A stretch of 64,000 nt of DNA. It comes from DSCS01 sp035391585. Its GTDB lineage: Bacteria; Macinerneyibacteriota; Macinerneyibacteria; Macinerneyibacteriales; DSCS01. The stretch is from the NCBI GenBank assembly GCA_964574875.1, contig CAZNOX010000001.1, positions 1-64,000 on the forward strand. The letters are read 5' to 3'. A program made the translations under genes and the position numbers. The notes under the pieces are model-generated. The model was not told where the DNA came from. It saw only the letters and a list, made by a program, of their open reading frames with translations, and did no database searches. The first letter of the stretch is position 1, and each line of letters begins with the position of its first letter. Shown here in pieces: positions 1 through 8,525 of this stretch.

Positions 1-1262
1 CCGAACCAGACCATGAGGGTGGTGCGGGGAATGGGTGTGGCTGTCATGAGAAGATAGTGGGGAAGAGTCCCCTTGAGCTGGAGGCTTTTCCTCTGGGCGA
101 CACCGAACTTGTGCTGTTCGTCGATGACCACCATATCCAGGGCGGAAAACTCCACGGCATCGTAAAGGAGGGCATGGGTGCCGATGATTACCTGCCCCTC
201 GCCCGAAGCGCATCTGGCCAGAGCCGTCTCCTTATCGCTTTTGGTCATCCCTCCGGTGATGAGCACGGTCTCGATCCCCAGGGGGGCAAGGTAGGCGGTG
301 AGGTTGTCATAATGCTGACGCGCCAAAACCCCTGTGGGAGCCATGAAGGCCCCCTGGTGTCCGTTGGAGACGGCGCAATACAGGGCGTAAGCGGCCAAAA
401 CCGTCTTTCCGCACCCGACGTCGCCCTGGAGCAGACGGTACATGAGGCGGGAGCCTGTCACATCCCCTTCGATCTCACCCATCACCTTTATCTGGGAGCC
501 GGTGAGGGTAAAGGGAAGGGAGCGAAGAAAGCGCTCGCGCATTTCGGCGCTGATCCGGTAAGGCGTCTTTTCCACAAGGGATTTCTCCTCTTTGCGTTTT
601 TGCATGATGAGGTTGAAAAAGAAGAGTTCGTCGAAGGCCAGACGCCGGCGCGCGTTGACAGCATCCGCCTCTTCAGCGGGAAAATGAAGATCCCGGAAGG
701 CTTTTTTCAATCCGGGATAGGGAAGCGCCTCTTCCAGTTCATGAGGAAAGGTCTCCGTGAAAGCGGCCTCATACTCCTCAAGGACTCCGGCGATGATCTT
801 TCTCAGGGTGGCGTGGGTGATCCCTGCTGTGAGGGGGTAGAGAGGCAGGAGATGGCCGGGGAGAGCGCTTGACTCGTCCCAGGGCGTGATATCCGGATGG
901 GTGAGTTGGGGTATTCCACGGAAATATTCGGCTTTGCCGAAGACCAGGTACTCCTGGTGAGGCTTGAGCAGCGTGCGCAGATAGCGGGGAAAGGTGAACC
1001 AGACAAGGTCGATCTGTCCTGTGTCATCATAAGCCTCGGCGCGGACGATCCTGCGGCCGGCTCGTGAGCGCATCTCGCGTATGGCGCCCAGGCGGACGAT
1101 GAACGATTGAGCCTTCTCAGGATCGATTTCAGCCAGGGGCGAAACAGTCCGGCGGTCCTGATACGCCACCGGGCGGTGGAAAAGAAGGCTTCCGGCATCT
1201 TCGATTCCCAACCGAAGGAGTTTTTCGGCGTTTTTCGGGCCCACGCCCTTGAGAAAACGCAC
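1..1262 (-). CDS. recG: ATP-dependent DNA helicase RecG (C-terminal part outside window)
   Basis: RecG remodels stalled replication forks and branch-migrates Holliday junctions. About 420 residues are visible, giving the N-terminal wedge/OB region and the first half of helicase domain 1. The N-terminus reads VRFLKGVGPKNAEKLLRLGI, the usual RecG opening. Walker A is GDVGCGKT, the DExH box is DEQH, and motif III is TATPIPRT, right at the window edge. The normal protein has roughly 680-700 residues, so about 260 are missing beyond position 1. The start is taken as GTG at 1262 because AGAAGG lies five bases upstream; no ATG exists near the conserved N-terminus. It is the last visible gene of the long minus-strand run, 29 bases after the lipoprotein gene. 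Confidence 0.95.
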   Translation of the reverse strand, partial: MRFLKGVGPKNAEKLLRLGIEDAGSLLFHRPVAYQDRRTVSPLAEIDPEKAQSFIVRLGAIREMRSRAGRRIVRAEAYDDTGQIDLVWFTFPRYLRTLLKPHQEYLVFGKAEYFRGIPQLTHPDITPWDESSALPGHLLPLYPLTAGITHATLRKIIAGVLEEYEAAFTETFPHELEEALPYPGLKKAFRDLHFPAEEADAVNARRRLAFDELFFFNLIMQKRKEEKSLVEKTPYRISAEMRERFLRSLPFTLTGSQIKVMGEIEGDVTGSRLMYRLLQGDVGCGKTVLAAYALYCAVSNGHQGAFMAPTGVLARQHYDNLTAYLAPLGIETVLITGGMTKSDKETALARCASGEGQVIIGTHALLYDAVEFSALDMVVIDEQHKFGVAQRKSLQLKGTLPHYLLMTATPIPRTTLMVWF

Positions 1263-1291
1263 GGGGACCTTCTGAAGGTCCCAGATCTCTT

Positions 1292-2284
1292 TTATTGGGC
1301 CCGGGCCACTCGGATGACCAACGCTCCGCCGCTCCATCTCAGGATGAGCCTTTCTCCGGTATATGAAAATTCAAGGGGGCGTCCCCCGTCCACATGAGTG
1401 AGATAGCGGGACCCGTCCCGGTCCGCCTGGAAAAGTGTCAGCCGCTTTCCCTCAAGCTCCCATCGGAACGCCGTCTCTCCCAGACTGATCTCTTTTTCTG
1501 CAAGGGGCTCTCCGGGGGCAGCTGATGCCGTGGGGACAAGAGTCTTCCCGTCCAGGCGGTAGGTGAGACGTTCTCCCCGCCCGTCGAGAGAGATGAGGCC
1601 ATCGGAGACCGTGAGGATATACGCGGGAAGCAGCCTGTTTTTGACAGGCTCTTTTTCCAGAAGAGCGATGCGTTCCCCCTTCTTATCCACCACTTCCAGC
1701 ATCTCCCGGTCCATCCGTCGGTAGACGGCGATGTGATTGCCTGCGGGAAAGGCCGAGACACAAAAACCGTTGATGATCTTCTCAAAGCGGAAAGAGCCCT
1801 CCTCAGGGACACCGCGGTAGAGGGACCCCAGACTGATGTAGTAGAGCTCCCCTTCTCCCAGGGTGAAGAAGGTCACGTTATTGTCCGCGCTCAGAGATGT
1901 CACCGTGTCATCGGCAAGAGAAAAGCGCTTGAGCGTCCCGGCGTTCATCCAATGGTGTGGAGCGATAAAGTTGTCATATTCGATAAAATAGAGATTTTCT
2001 CCCAGGGGCCCCCACTGAAGCCGCCCCTTCGGGGCTCCCGTCATCCGCTTGACCGGCTCCTCTCCCCTGTAGACGGTGATCTCGTCTCCCTTGAGGAGGG
2101 CCAGGGTCTCGGCCGGGCCGGGAGCCACACTTCCCTCGAGGGCGAGGATGCTCTCCACGCGCCACACTCCCCCGCCGGGCCTCTCTTCTGCACCAAGGGC
2201 TCCTTTCCGGGGAAGGACTGAGCAGGAGACGCCCAGGGCCCCCAGGAGGAGAAAGAGGAGAAGAGGCTTAAAAGAGGACTTCAT
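1292..2284 (-). CDS. Putative lipoprotein, beta-propeller-like, function unknown
   Basis: I do not recognise the family. The product has about 330 residues and begins with a charged end, a hydrophobic stretch (PLLLFLLLGALG) and a lipobox-like VSC, so the mature protein would start at Cys21 and be membrane-anchored. The body is rich in short strand-like segments with repeated aromatic/Gly patterns and lacks recognisable catalytic motifs, which suggests a WD/propeller-type all-beta fold (inference). It overlaps the 3' end of the RNase G gene by 17 bases. Several in-frame ATGs occur up to 2296; 2284 was chosen because a weak GATGAGA precedes it and it gives a normal signal peptide. Confidence 0.6.
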   Translation of the reverse strand: MKSSFKPLLLFLLLGALGVSCSVLPRKGALGAEERPGGGVWRVESILALEGSVAPGPAETLALLKGDEITVYRGEEPVKRMTGAPKGRLQWGPLGENLYFIEYDNFIAPHHWMNAGTLKRFSLADDTVTSLSADNNVTFFTLGEGELYYISLGSLYRGVPEEGSFRFEKIINGFCVSAFPAGNHIAVYRRMDREMLEVVDKKGERIALLEKEPVKNRLLPAYILTVSDGLISLDGRGERLTYRLDGKTLVPTASAAPGEPLAEKEISLGETAFRWELEGKRLTLFQADRDGSRYLTHVDGGRPLEFSYTGERLILRWSGGALVIRVARAQ

Positions 2285-3818
2285 TCTCATCATCATAGGT
2301 ATTCAGCGTGGATATGATCTCCGCCTTTGTCTGGAGAGACATGATCTTGATGTCGTGATGGTGGAACTCGGCATTGTAGCTGAGATAGACCTTCCTTTTG
2401 AACTTTTTCTGCAGGTCTTCAAGGGCATCACGGTATTCGCTGATCATGGAGTAGAAGATCTCCTGATTGAGGATCACGAGAAACTCCGTCTCGTTGGTGA
2501 GCCAGAACGCTTTTTTCAGTGTCCTGAGCAGGTTGAAGGCCAGTGTGGAGGTGGAGTAGATGATCCCTGTGCCGCCGCAGTAGGGGCATGACTGAGTGAG
2601 CTGGTTTTTCAGGCTGCGCCGGACGCGTTTCCGGCTCATCTCCACCAGCCCCAGGTTGGAGATGGGATAGATGTTGGTCTGGGCTTTGTCCCGTTTCAAA
2701 TTGGCCTTGAGAGTCTCAAAGACCTTGTTGCGGTGGTCTTCGCGCTCCATATCGATAAAGTCGATGATGATGATCCCCCCGATGTCGCGCAGACGCAGCT
2801 GTCGGGGGATCTCTTCGGCCGCCTTCATGTTGGTCTGAAAGACCGTCTCCTCCTGGCTTTTCCTGCCCACGAAATGTCCCGTGTTGATGTCGATGGCCAC
2901 CAGGGCTTCGGCCTCGTCGAAGACCAGTGTCCCTCCGCCGTCCAGGTGGACCACTTTGCTGATCCCCTTTTCCAGGGCCTCTTCGATGCCGTAGGATTCA
3001 AAGACGGGGATCTCTTCCCTGTAATGGATGATCTTTGTCTTGATATTCTTGATGTTTTTGAAGATCTTTTTGATATCCGTGTAGCGCTTGTTGTCATCCA
3101 CCACGATGGTCTCGATGCCTTCAGCCAGGGTGTCCCTGATGATCTTCTCCGAAGGCTCCAGGTCGCGGTAGATCATGGCCGGCTTGTTTCCTTTTTGATA
3201 CTTGGACTGGATCTCTTTCCAGATATTGACCAGCATGCGGATCTCATTGACGATGACCTTTTCCGGCCAGTCTTCACACGAGGTCCTCAGGATGAGCCCC
3301 ATGCCCTCGGGAACGTTCTTTTTGGCCAGTTCGTAGAGGACTTTCCGTTTATCCTTGTTCCTGATCTTCCGGGAGACCCCGATACTGGGTGACTGGGGCA
3401 TGAGCACGGCAAAATTCCCCGGGATGGAGACATTGGTGGTGACTTTGGGGCCCTTGGTCCCGATCTCCTCTTTCAGGACCTGGATCATGATCTTCTGGTT
3501 GGGTTTGAGGATGTCTTCGATCCGGTGGCGGGTGACTTTGCCGATCTGGGCTTCGGTGTTGAAGCTGTCCACTTCGTCTGCGTCAATATCGATATTTTCG
3601 ATGTCGTTGATATTGAGAAAGGCGTTCTTGGGACGGCCGATATTCACAAAAGCCGACTGGATCCCGGGCAGGATGTTCTGGACATACCCCAGATAGATAT
3701 CCCCCACCAGGCTCTTGTCCACATTGATGTTCACAAAAAATTCGACGAGTTTCTCGTCTTCAAGGAGGGCGATGCGTTCCTGCCCCCGCTCCACGTTAAT
3801 GACGATTGATTTCTTCAT
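2268..3818 (-). CDS. rng: Ribonuclease G/E family endoribonuclease
   Basis: Single-strand-specific endoribonuclease acting in rRNA maturation and mRNA decay. It has 516 residues, the size of RNase G, without the long C-terminal scaffold of RNase E. An N-terminal S1 domain is visible (VGDIYLGYV, GIQSAFVNIG), followed by the DNase-I-like catalytic core with the metal-binding aspartates in AIDINTG and IIDFIDM, and the zinc-link motif CPYCGG near residue 405. The start is ATG at 3818 with AAAGGAG upstream. It overlaps the radical SAM-DUF2344 gene by 23 bases; the two gene families are often neighbours in bacteria, which suggests co-expression in RNA metabolism. Confidence 0.95.
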   Translation of the reverse strand: MKKSIVINVERGQERIALLEDEKLVEFFVNINVDKSLVGDIYLGYVQNILPGIQSAFVNIGRPKNAFLNINDIENIDIDADEVDSFNTEAQIGKVTRHRIEDILKPNQKIMIQVLKEEIGTKGPKVTTNVSIPGNFAVLMPQSPSIGVSRKIRNKDKRKVLYELAKKNVPEGMGLILRTSCEDWPEKVIVNEIRMLVNIWKEIQSKYQKGNKPAMIYRDLEPSEKIIRDTLAEGIETIVVDDNKRYTDIKKIFKNIKNIKTKIIHYREEIPVFESYGIEEALEKGISKVVHLDGGGTLVFDEAEALVAIDINTGHFVGRKSQEETVFQTNMKAAEEIPRQLRLRDIGGIIIIDFIDMEREDHRNKVFETLKANLKRDKAQTNIYPISNLGLVEMSRKRVRRSLKNQLTQSCPYCGGTGIIYSTSTLAFNLLRTLKKAFWLTNETEFLVILNQEIFYSMISEYRDALEDLQKKFKRKVYLSYNAEFHHHDIKIMSLQTKAEIISTLNTYDDENEVLF

Positions 3819-6285
3819 AGGTCTCTCCTTTATGAAAACCGATTCTTATGATGTCGTTCAAAGGATAGGGTTTCTCCTCTCCTTCCAGCAAATAGGTGAT
3901 CACTTTCTTCAGGGAGGCTTCCCTGTTGTCATAGGTGACAATGAGGCGGCCCTCATCCCTGACTTTTTCTCTTAACCCTTTGATTGTAACATATTTTTCT
4001 TTTTTTTCATCAAAATAAACCCATTCCTGTGCCGAAAAACGCTCGATCCGGCGCTCTGTGGCACAGACGGACACTGTTTCCAGGACAAAATCGCTTGCTT
4101 TCGTTCCCCCGGACGTCTCCTCCACCCGGGTGATCTCCATCCCTTCGGGGAAGAATGGCGAGAGGGTTCCGGCGTCCAGGCCGAGCGGAGAAACAAGTTC
4201 TGCTTCGAAAAAGTCGTTCTCCACGGCGATCCCCAGCGGCGCCGGCTGACAGAAAGAAAGACGGGGACGGGGAGAAAACCCTTCGGAAAAGAGCATGGGA
4301 AGCTGAGCCCTCATGAGTGAGGCCTGGATCACATGGATGAGGTCCTTCTGAGAGAGAAACCGCAAGTTCCCCTGCCTTTTGAACCAAAAACGGTATTTCA
4401 GGCGCGCTTCGCTCATCTCTTCAGGCACCGGGGGAGAGCTCCTCACCGGCTCTTCAGAGAGAGGCCCGGCCTCGCGCACACGGATCTCTCCGTCACAGAC
4501 ACCGCACTTGCGGCACTCTTCTGTACAGGGGGATGTGGTCTCCTGTCTGTATGCTTTTCGGCGCTCTTCTGCAAGATAAGCCTTTTTCACACCGATATCG
4601 ATGACATCCCAGGGAAGCGGAGCTTCCGGGGAGAGTTCCGCCATCTCCTCATCCACCCGGACAAAACGCTCCACGAGGCTTTTCCATGTCTCCTTTTGAA
4701 AATACTCATCCCATCCGTCGAGATAGGCCCCCTCCTCCAGAGCCGCGTCCAGGAGCGGAGCCAGGTGGCGCCCGCCCCGGGAAAAGAGCCCTTCCAGAAG
4801 GGCTGTGAGAGGGCTTCGCCAGCTCACCCTGGCTTTGCGGTCGATGCGGTTGTAGACGTATGAGGTCCGGCGGGAAAGCTCTTCCCCGCAGAGGGGCTTT
4901 TCCCACTGGAATGGCGTGTGGGGTTTGGGGACAAAGACAGAAAGTGAGACACGCACAGCCCACTTCTCACGCACAAGCCTGTTGACCAGCTCCACGATCC
5001 CGTCCAGGTCCTCGTCGGTCTCTGTGGGCAGGCCCATCATAAAATAGAGTTTGACCGACCTCCAGCCCAGGGACCGGGCCTTGGCCAGGGAAGAGCGGAT
5101 ATCCTCTTCGGTGATATTTTTGTTGATGACATCCCGCAGGCGCTGGGTCCCCGCTTCAGGGGCCAGGGTGAGCCCCCCTCTCTTGACAGAGCTGATCTCT
5201 CTGAGAAGGGCTTCATCCAGGGAGTCCAGCCGAGATGAGGGGATCTCCGTTGCGATATGGCGGGGCTGGGTATAGTCCCGGAGAGAGCGGGCCAGGGGAA
5301 GGATCTCCGAGTAATCCGAAGTGGAGAGAGAAGCCAGGGAGATGGCTGAAAATCCCGTAGAGGTGAGGAGGGAGACAGCTGCCTCACAGAGCCCGGCGGC
5401 CTGACGCTCCCGCTTGGGACGATAGAAAAATCCGGCATGACAGAACCGGCAGCCGCGCGAACACCCTCTCATGACCTCGAGGCTGATCCGGTGATGGACG
5501 ATCTCCGTATGGGGGACAGGGACACTCTCCGGGACGGGAAACGCATCCAGGTCGGCAATACGGCGGGTGACCATAGCCGGGATGGTGCTCTCCAGAGGCT
5601 TCAGTGTGTAAAACCGTCCCTCTTCCCCTGTTCTCTTATAGAGCAGCGGAGCATAGGCTCCCCCAACCGTGGAGGCCACCTCTCTGATGATCTCCATGCG
5701 GCTTCGTTTTTCCCGCCGCCCTTTCCGGATGATCTCCAGAGCTTCGGGGAAAGATTCTTCGGCATCGCCGATGAAAAAGAGGTCGATGAATTCGGCCAGG
5801 GGCTCGGGATTGGAGGCCACGGGGCCTCCTGCAGCGATGATAGGCTCCTCCTCTCCCCGCAGAGCGCTTCTCACGGTGATATGACTCATCTTCAGCATGG
5901 CCAGAAGCGTGGTGAAACTGAGCTCATACTGCAGGGAAAAACCCACCACGTGGAAATCACGGAGAAACCTTCGGCTCTCCAGGGCAAACAGGGCGATCCC
6001 CTTCTCTTCCATGAGGGTTTTCATATCGGGATAGGGAGCGAAGACGCGGTCGCACATGAACCCCTCCCGCTCGTTGAGCAGGGCATAGAGGATCTTGAGT
6101 CCCAGGTGGCTCATCCCCACTTCATAAGTATCGGGAAAGGCCAGGGCCACGTTGATCCCCTCATCCGGGGACTCAAAAAAAGGTTTATTCGCAGAGAGAT
6201 GCTCTCCGCCCAGGTAGCGCAAAGGTTTCTGGACAGCGAGGATCTCCTTTTCCAGGAAGGAATCAACTTGAGGGTTCAGAGTCAT
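3796..6285 (-). CDS. TIGR03960-type radical SAM protein fused to a DUF2344 domain
   Basis: Radical SAM enzyme of unknown reaction, 829 residues. The first ~120 residues look like a B12-binding-type Rossmann region; the [4Fe-4S] motif CxxxCxxC is Cys275, Cys279 and Cys282 (GCSRGCRFC). A second Cys-rich segment, CTEECRKCGVC, lies near residue 590. The last ~220 residues form a DUF2344 (TIGR03936) domain, recognisable from FLSQKDLIHVIQ and FSEGFSPRPRLSF. Many genomes encode the two parts as one fused gene beside RNase E/G, as here. The start ATG at 6285 has AAAGG seven bases upstream and overlaps the MerR-like gene by 23 bases. Context suggests RNA modification or processing, but this is inference. 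Confidence 0.9.
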   Translation of the reverse strand: MTLNPQVDSFLEKEILAVQKPLRYLGGEHLSANKPFFESPDEGINVALAFPDTYEVGMSHLGLKILYALLNEREGFMCDRVFAPYPDMKTLMEEKGIALFALESRRFLRDFHVVGFSLQYELSFTTLLAMLKMSHITVRSALRGEEEPIIAAGGPVASNPEPLAEFIDLFFIGDAEESFPEALEIIRKGRREKRSRMEIIREVASTVGGAYAPLLYKRTGEEGRFYTLKPLESTIPAMVTRRIADLDAFPVPESVPVPHTEIVHHRISLEVMRGCSRGCRFCHAGFFYRPKRERQAAGLCEAAVSLLTSTGFSAISLASLSTSDYSEILPLARSLRDYTQPRHIATEIPSSRLDSLDEALLREISSVKRGGLTLAPEAGTQRLRDVINKNITEEDIRSSLAKARSLGWRSVKLYFMMGLPTETDEDLDGIVELVNRLVREKWAVRVSLSVFVPKPHTPFQWEKPLCGEELSRRTSYVYNRIDRKARVSWRSPLTALLEGLFSRGGRHLAPLLDAALEEGAYLDGWDEYFQKETWKSLVERFVRVDEEMAELSPEAPLPWDVIDIGVKKAYLAEERRKAYRQETTSPCTEECRKCGVCDGEIRVREAGPLSEEPVRSSPPVPEEMSEARLKYRFWFKRQGNLRFLSQKDLIHVIQASLMRAQLPMLFSEGFSPRPRLSFCQPAPLGIAVENDFFEAELVSPLGLDAGTLSPFFPEGMEITRVEETSGGTKASDFVLETVSVCATERRIERFSAQEWVYFDEKKEKYVTIKGLREKVRDEGRLIVTYDNREASLKKVITYLLEGEEKPYPLNDIIRIGFHKGETYEEINRH

Positions 6286-6607
6286 GGAGGAGCCTTTCCA
6301 GTTCTTTTTTCACATAATGCAGGGTGTCTTTCAGGAGCATCTCTTCCAGGGGGAGCTTGCCTTGTTTCGCTTCAAGCTGTTTCCTGGCTCCTTCAATGGT
6401 AAACTTCTCCTCATAGAGAAGAAACTTGATCTTGAGCAGGGTCTTGATGTCGTTGACCGTGTAGACACGCTGCCCGCCGGGAGTCTTGGCCGGAGAGAGG
6501 GGAAACTCCGACTCCCAGAACCGCAGGACAGAGGTCCGCACGCCCAGAAGCGACGCCACTTCGCTGATCTTGTAATACTTTTTCTTATACTTTATTTTCC
6601 GTTCCAT
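6263..6607 (-). CDS. MerR-type winged-helix transcriptional regulator
   Basis: Small DNA-binding protein of 114 residues. The N-terminal MerR helix-turn-helix is clear: YYKISEVASLLGVRTSVLRFWE, then GGQRVYTVNDIKTLLKIKFLL, then a short helical tail (KQLEAKQ) that would form the dimerisation helix. No C-terminal effector domain and no cysteines are present, so the ligand, if any, is unknown. The family resembles short MerR proteins found beside housekeeping genes in anaerobes and spirochaetes. Start chosen at ATG 6607 (AGGA six bases upstream) rather than the in-frame TTG at 6622. It overlaps both plsY and the radical SAM gene by 23 bases, so it is embedded in the operon. Confidence 0.85.
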   Translation of the reverse strand: MERKIKYKKKYYKISEVASLLGVRTSVLRFWESEFPLSPAKTPGGQRVYTVNDIKTLLKIKFLLYEEKFTIEGARKQLEAKQGKLPLEEMLLKDTLHYVKKELERLLHDSEPSS

Positions 6608-7169
6608 GACAGATCCTGACAATATTTTTCCAGTGGCGGAGGATCACGAGAAGGACCATGGCCGCCAGGAAAATATTGATCTCCCTCTTCTCCGGGTAGA
6701 GGAAAAAAGAAAGAAGCGAGGCCGAGACAGCGGCGATGATGGTCCCCAGGGAGACCATGCGGCTCACCTTGACGATGACCACCCAGATGACCATGGCCGC
6801 GAGAGCCCCCAGCGGAGAGAGAGCCGTCACCACGCCCAGCCCGGTGGCTGCCCCCTTCCCTCCTTTGAAGCGGAGGAAACAGGTGAACATATGCCCCAGG
6901 AGGACAAAGAGCGCACCGGTGATCACGGCAAGGCTCCCCTCTTTGAGAGCCGGAGCCAGCCAGAAGACCACGGCAAAGCCTTTGAAAAAATCCAGAAGGA
7001 AGGTGACCACGGCCAGGGGAAGGCCCACGATACGGTAGGCGTTGGTGGCCCCCACGTTGCCGCTTCCGTGCTGCCGGATATCCTTTCCCGAAACGAGTTT
7101 CACGATAATGTAAGCAAAGGGAAGGGACCCGATGAGGTAAGCTGAGATCGCGATGAGGATTATCTCCAT
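6585..7169 (-). CDS. plsY: Glycerol-3-phosphate acyltransferase PlsY
   Basis: Integral membrane enzyme transferring the acyl group of acyl-phosphate to glycerol-3-phosphate, the first step of phosphatidic acid synthesis. The 194-residue protein has the family signatures: YLIGSLPFAYI at the N-terminus, GSGNVGATNAYR (motif 1), the FKGGKGAATGLG glycine-rich loop (motif 2) and several hydrophobic spans covering most of the length. The size is normal. It lies 15 bases downstream of der. With gpsA at 17-18 kb the window supplies both the glycerol-3-phosphate-forming and the first acylating step of phospholipid synthesis. Confidence 0.95.
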   Translation of the reverse strand: MEIILIAISAYLIGSLPFAYIIVKLVSGKDIRQHGSGNVGATNAYRIVGLPLAVVTFLLDFFKGFAVVFWLAPALKEGSLAVITGALFVLLGHMFTCFLRFKGGKGAATGLGVVTALSPLGALAAMVIWVVIVKVSRMVSLGTIIAAVSASLLSFFLYPEKREINIFLAAMVLLVILRHWKNIVRICHGTENKV

Positions 7170-7184
7170 AAATCCTGGCCTCCT

Positions 7185-8525
7185 TTAGCGTTTGGAATCG
7201 CTTGCGCGGAATTCGATCTTGATGTCCGACCCGTGGAACCCGTACCGGGCGCGCAGCTCGTTTTTCAGGTAGCGTTCATAGGAAAAATGGACGAGTTCAG
7301 GGGCATTGGAAAAGACGAGAAACCGTAAGGGGCTCTGCCCCACCTGGGTCATGTATTTGAGCGTGACCCGCCGGCGCTTCCGGATGGGATGGGCCTTTTT
7401 ATTCACGGCATCACGCAGAAACTTGTTGATCTCCGATGTGGGGATCTTCTGCATGGAGCTCCGGTAGATCTCTGTGGCGGTGTCGATGAGTTTGAAGAGG
7501 TTCTTCTTTTCCAGGGCGGAGACAAAGAGGACAGGAGCATAGTTGAGGAAAGGCGCCTGGCGACGGATCTCCGATTCCACTTTGAGATAGGTCTTGTCGT
7601 CCTTTTCCACGGCGTCCCACTTGTTCACCGCCAGGATGACTCCCACACCCCGCTCGTGGGCATAGCCGCAGATCTTCTCGTCCTGCTCGGTGAAACCTTC
7701 ATGCCCGTCCACGAGAAAAAGGATCACATGCGCCCGGTCGATATTCTTCAGAGCGCGCATGACCATATAGCTCTCCATCTTTTCGTCCACTTTGCTTTTG
7801 CGGCGGATCCCCGCCGTATCGATGAGGAGGTAGGGCTGCTTGTTGCGCATGAATTCGGCATCGATGGCATCCCTCGTGGTCCCCGCCACCTGGCTCACCA
7901 CGCTGCGCTCTTCACCGAGAAACGCATTGAGCATGGTGGATTTGCCCACATTGGGCCGGCCCACGATGGCCAGGCGGATGACATCGTCCTCCCTGGTCTG
8001 GAGAGTCTCGGCTTTGACAGGGAGCATCTCCAGGATGAGGTCCATGAGATCGGCAAAGCCGTCTCCGTAGGCCGCTGACAAGGGAAGGACATGCTCAAAC
8101 CCGAGCTCATAGAGATCGTGAAAGTAGGTGAAGTCGTCCTTCTTTTCACTTTTGTTTTTGATGACGATGACCTTTTTCTTTTTTTTACGCAGAATATCGG
8201 CAATGGCGTAATCATCGGGAAGAAGCCCGGCTTTTCCATCCACCATAAAGAGGATCAGATCCCCCTCGTTCATGGCGATCTCGGCGTTTTCCGCCAGATG
8301 ACGGGCAAACATATCTTCATCCTGCATCACCAGCCCCGCGGTATCGATGAGCCCGAACCAGGTCTCCTCCCAGTTGGCGTGGGCATAGAGGCGGTCCCGG
8401 GTGACTCCCGGCTGATCGTCGATGATGGATTTCTTCTCCCGGATGATCCGGTTGAAGAGGGTGGATTTGCCCACATTGGGACGGCCCACGATGGCCACGT
8501 ATGATAACGGCTTCTTGTCTTTCAT
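7185..8525 (-). CDS. der: Ribosome biogenesis GTPase Der (EngA)
   Basis: Essential double GTPase for 50S subunit assembly. The 446-residue protein contains two complete G domains, each beginning with GRPNVGKST (near residues 13 and 186), with DTAG switch motifs in both, NKWD as the second NKxD motif, and a C-terminal KH-like domain of about 100 residues. In the first domain the NKxD motif reads NKSE. ATG at 8525 overlaps the stop of the DUF512 gene (ATGA). Confidence 0.96.
   Translation of the reverse strand: MKDKKPLSYVAIVGRPNVGKSTLFNRIIREKKSIIDDQPGVTRDRLYAHANWEETWFGLIDTAGLVMQDEDMFARHLAENAEIAMNEGDLILFMVDGKAGLLPDDYAIADILRKKKKKVIVIKNKSEKKDDFTYFHDLYELGFEHVLPLSAAYGDGFADLMDLILEMLPVKAETLQTREDDVIRLAIVGRPNVGKSTMLNAFLGEERSVVSQVAGTTRDAIDAEFMRNKQPYLLIDTAGIRRKSKVDEKMESYMVMRALKNIDRAHVILFLVDGHEGFTEQDEKICGYAHERGVGVILAVNKWDAVEKDDKTYLKVESEIRRQAPFLNYAPVLFVSALEKKNLFKLIDTATEIYRSSMQKIPTSEINKFLRDAVNKKAHPIRKRRRVTLKYMTQVGQSPLRFLVFSNAPELVHFSYERYLKNELRARYGFHGSDIKIEFRASDSKR

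Noticed and set aside
57..872. Long plus-strand open frame opposite recG
   Set aside because: The minus strand encodes the RecG motifs GCGKT and DEQH in this interval; the plus frame has no family features and is a by-product of GC-rich coding DNA.
5437..6402. 321-codon plus-strand frame
   Set aside because: It lies opposite the radical SAM-DUF2344 gene, whose cluster motif and domains are continuous; low-complexity His/Asp-rich translation is typical of antisense frames.
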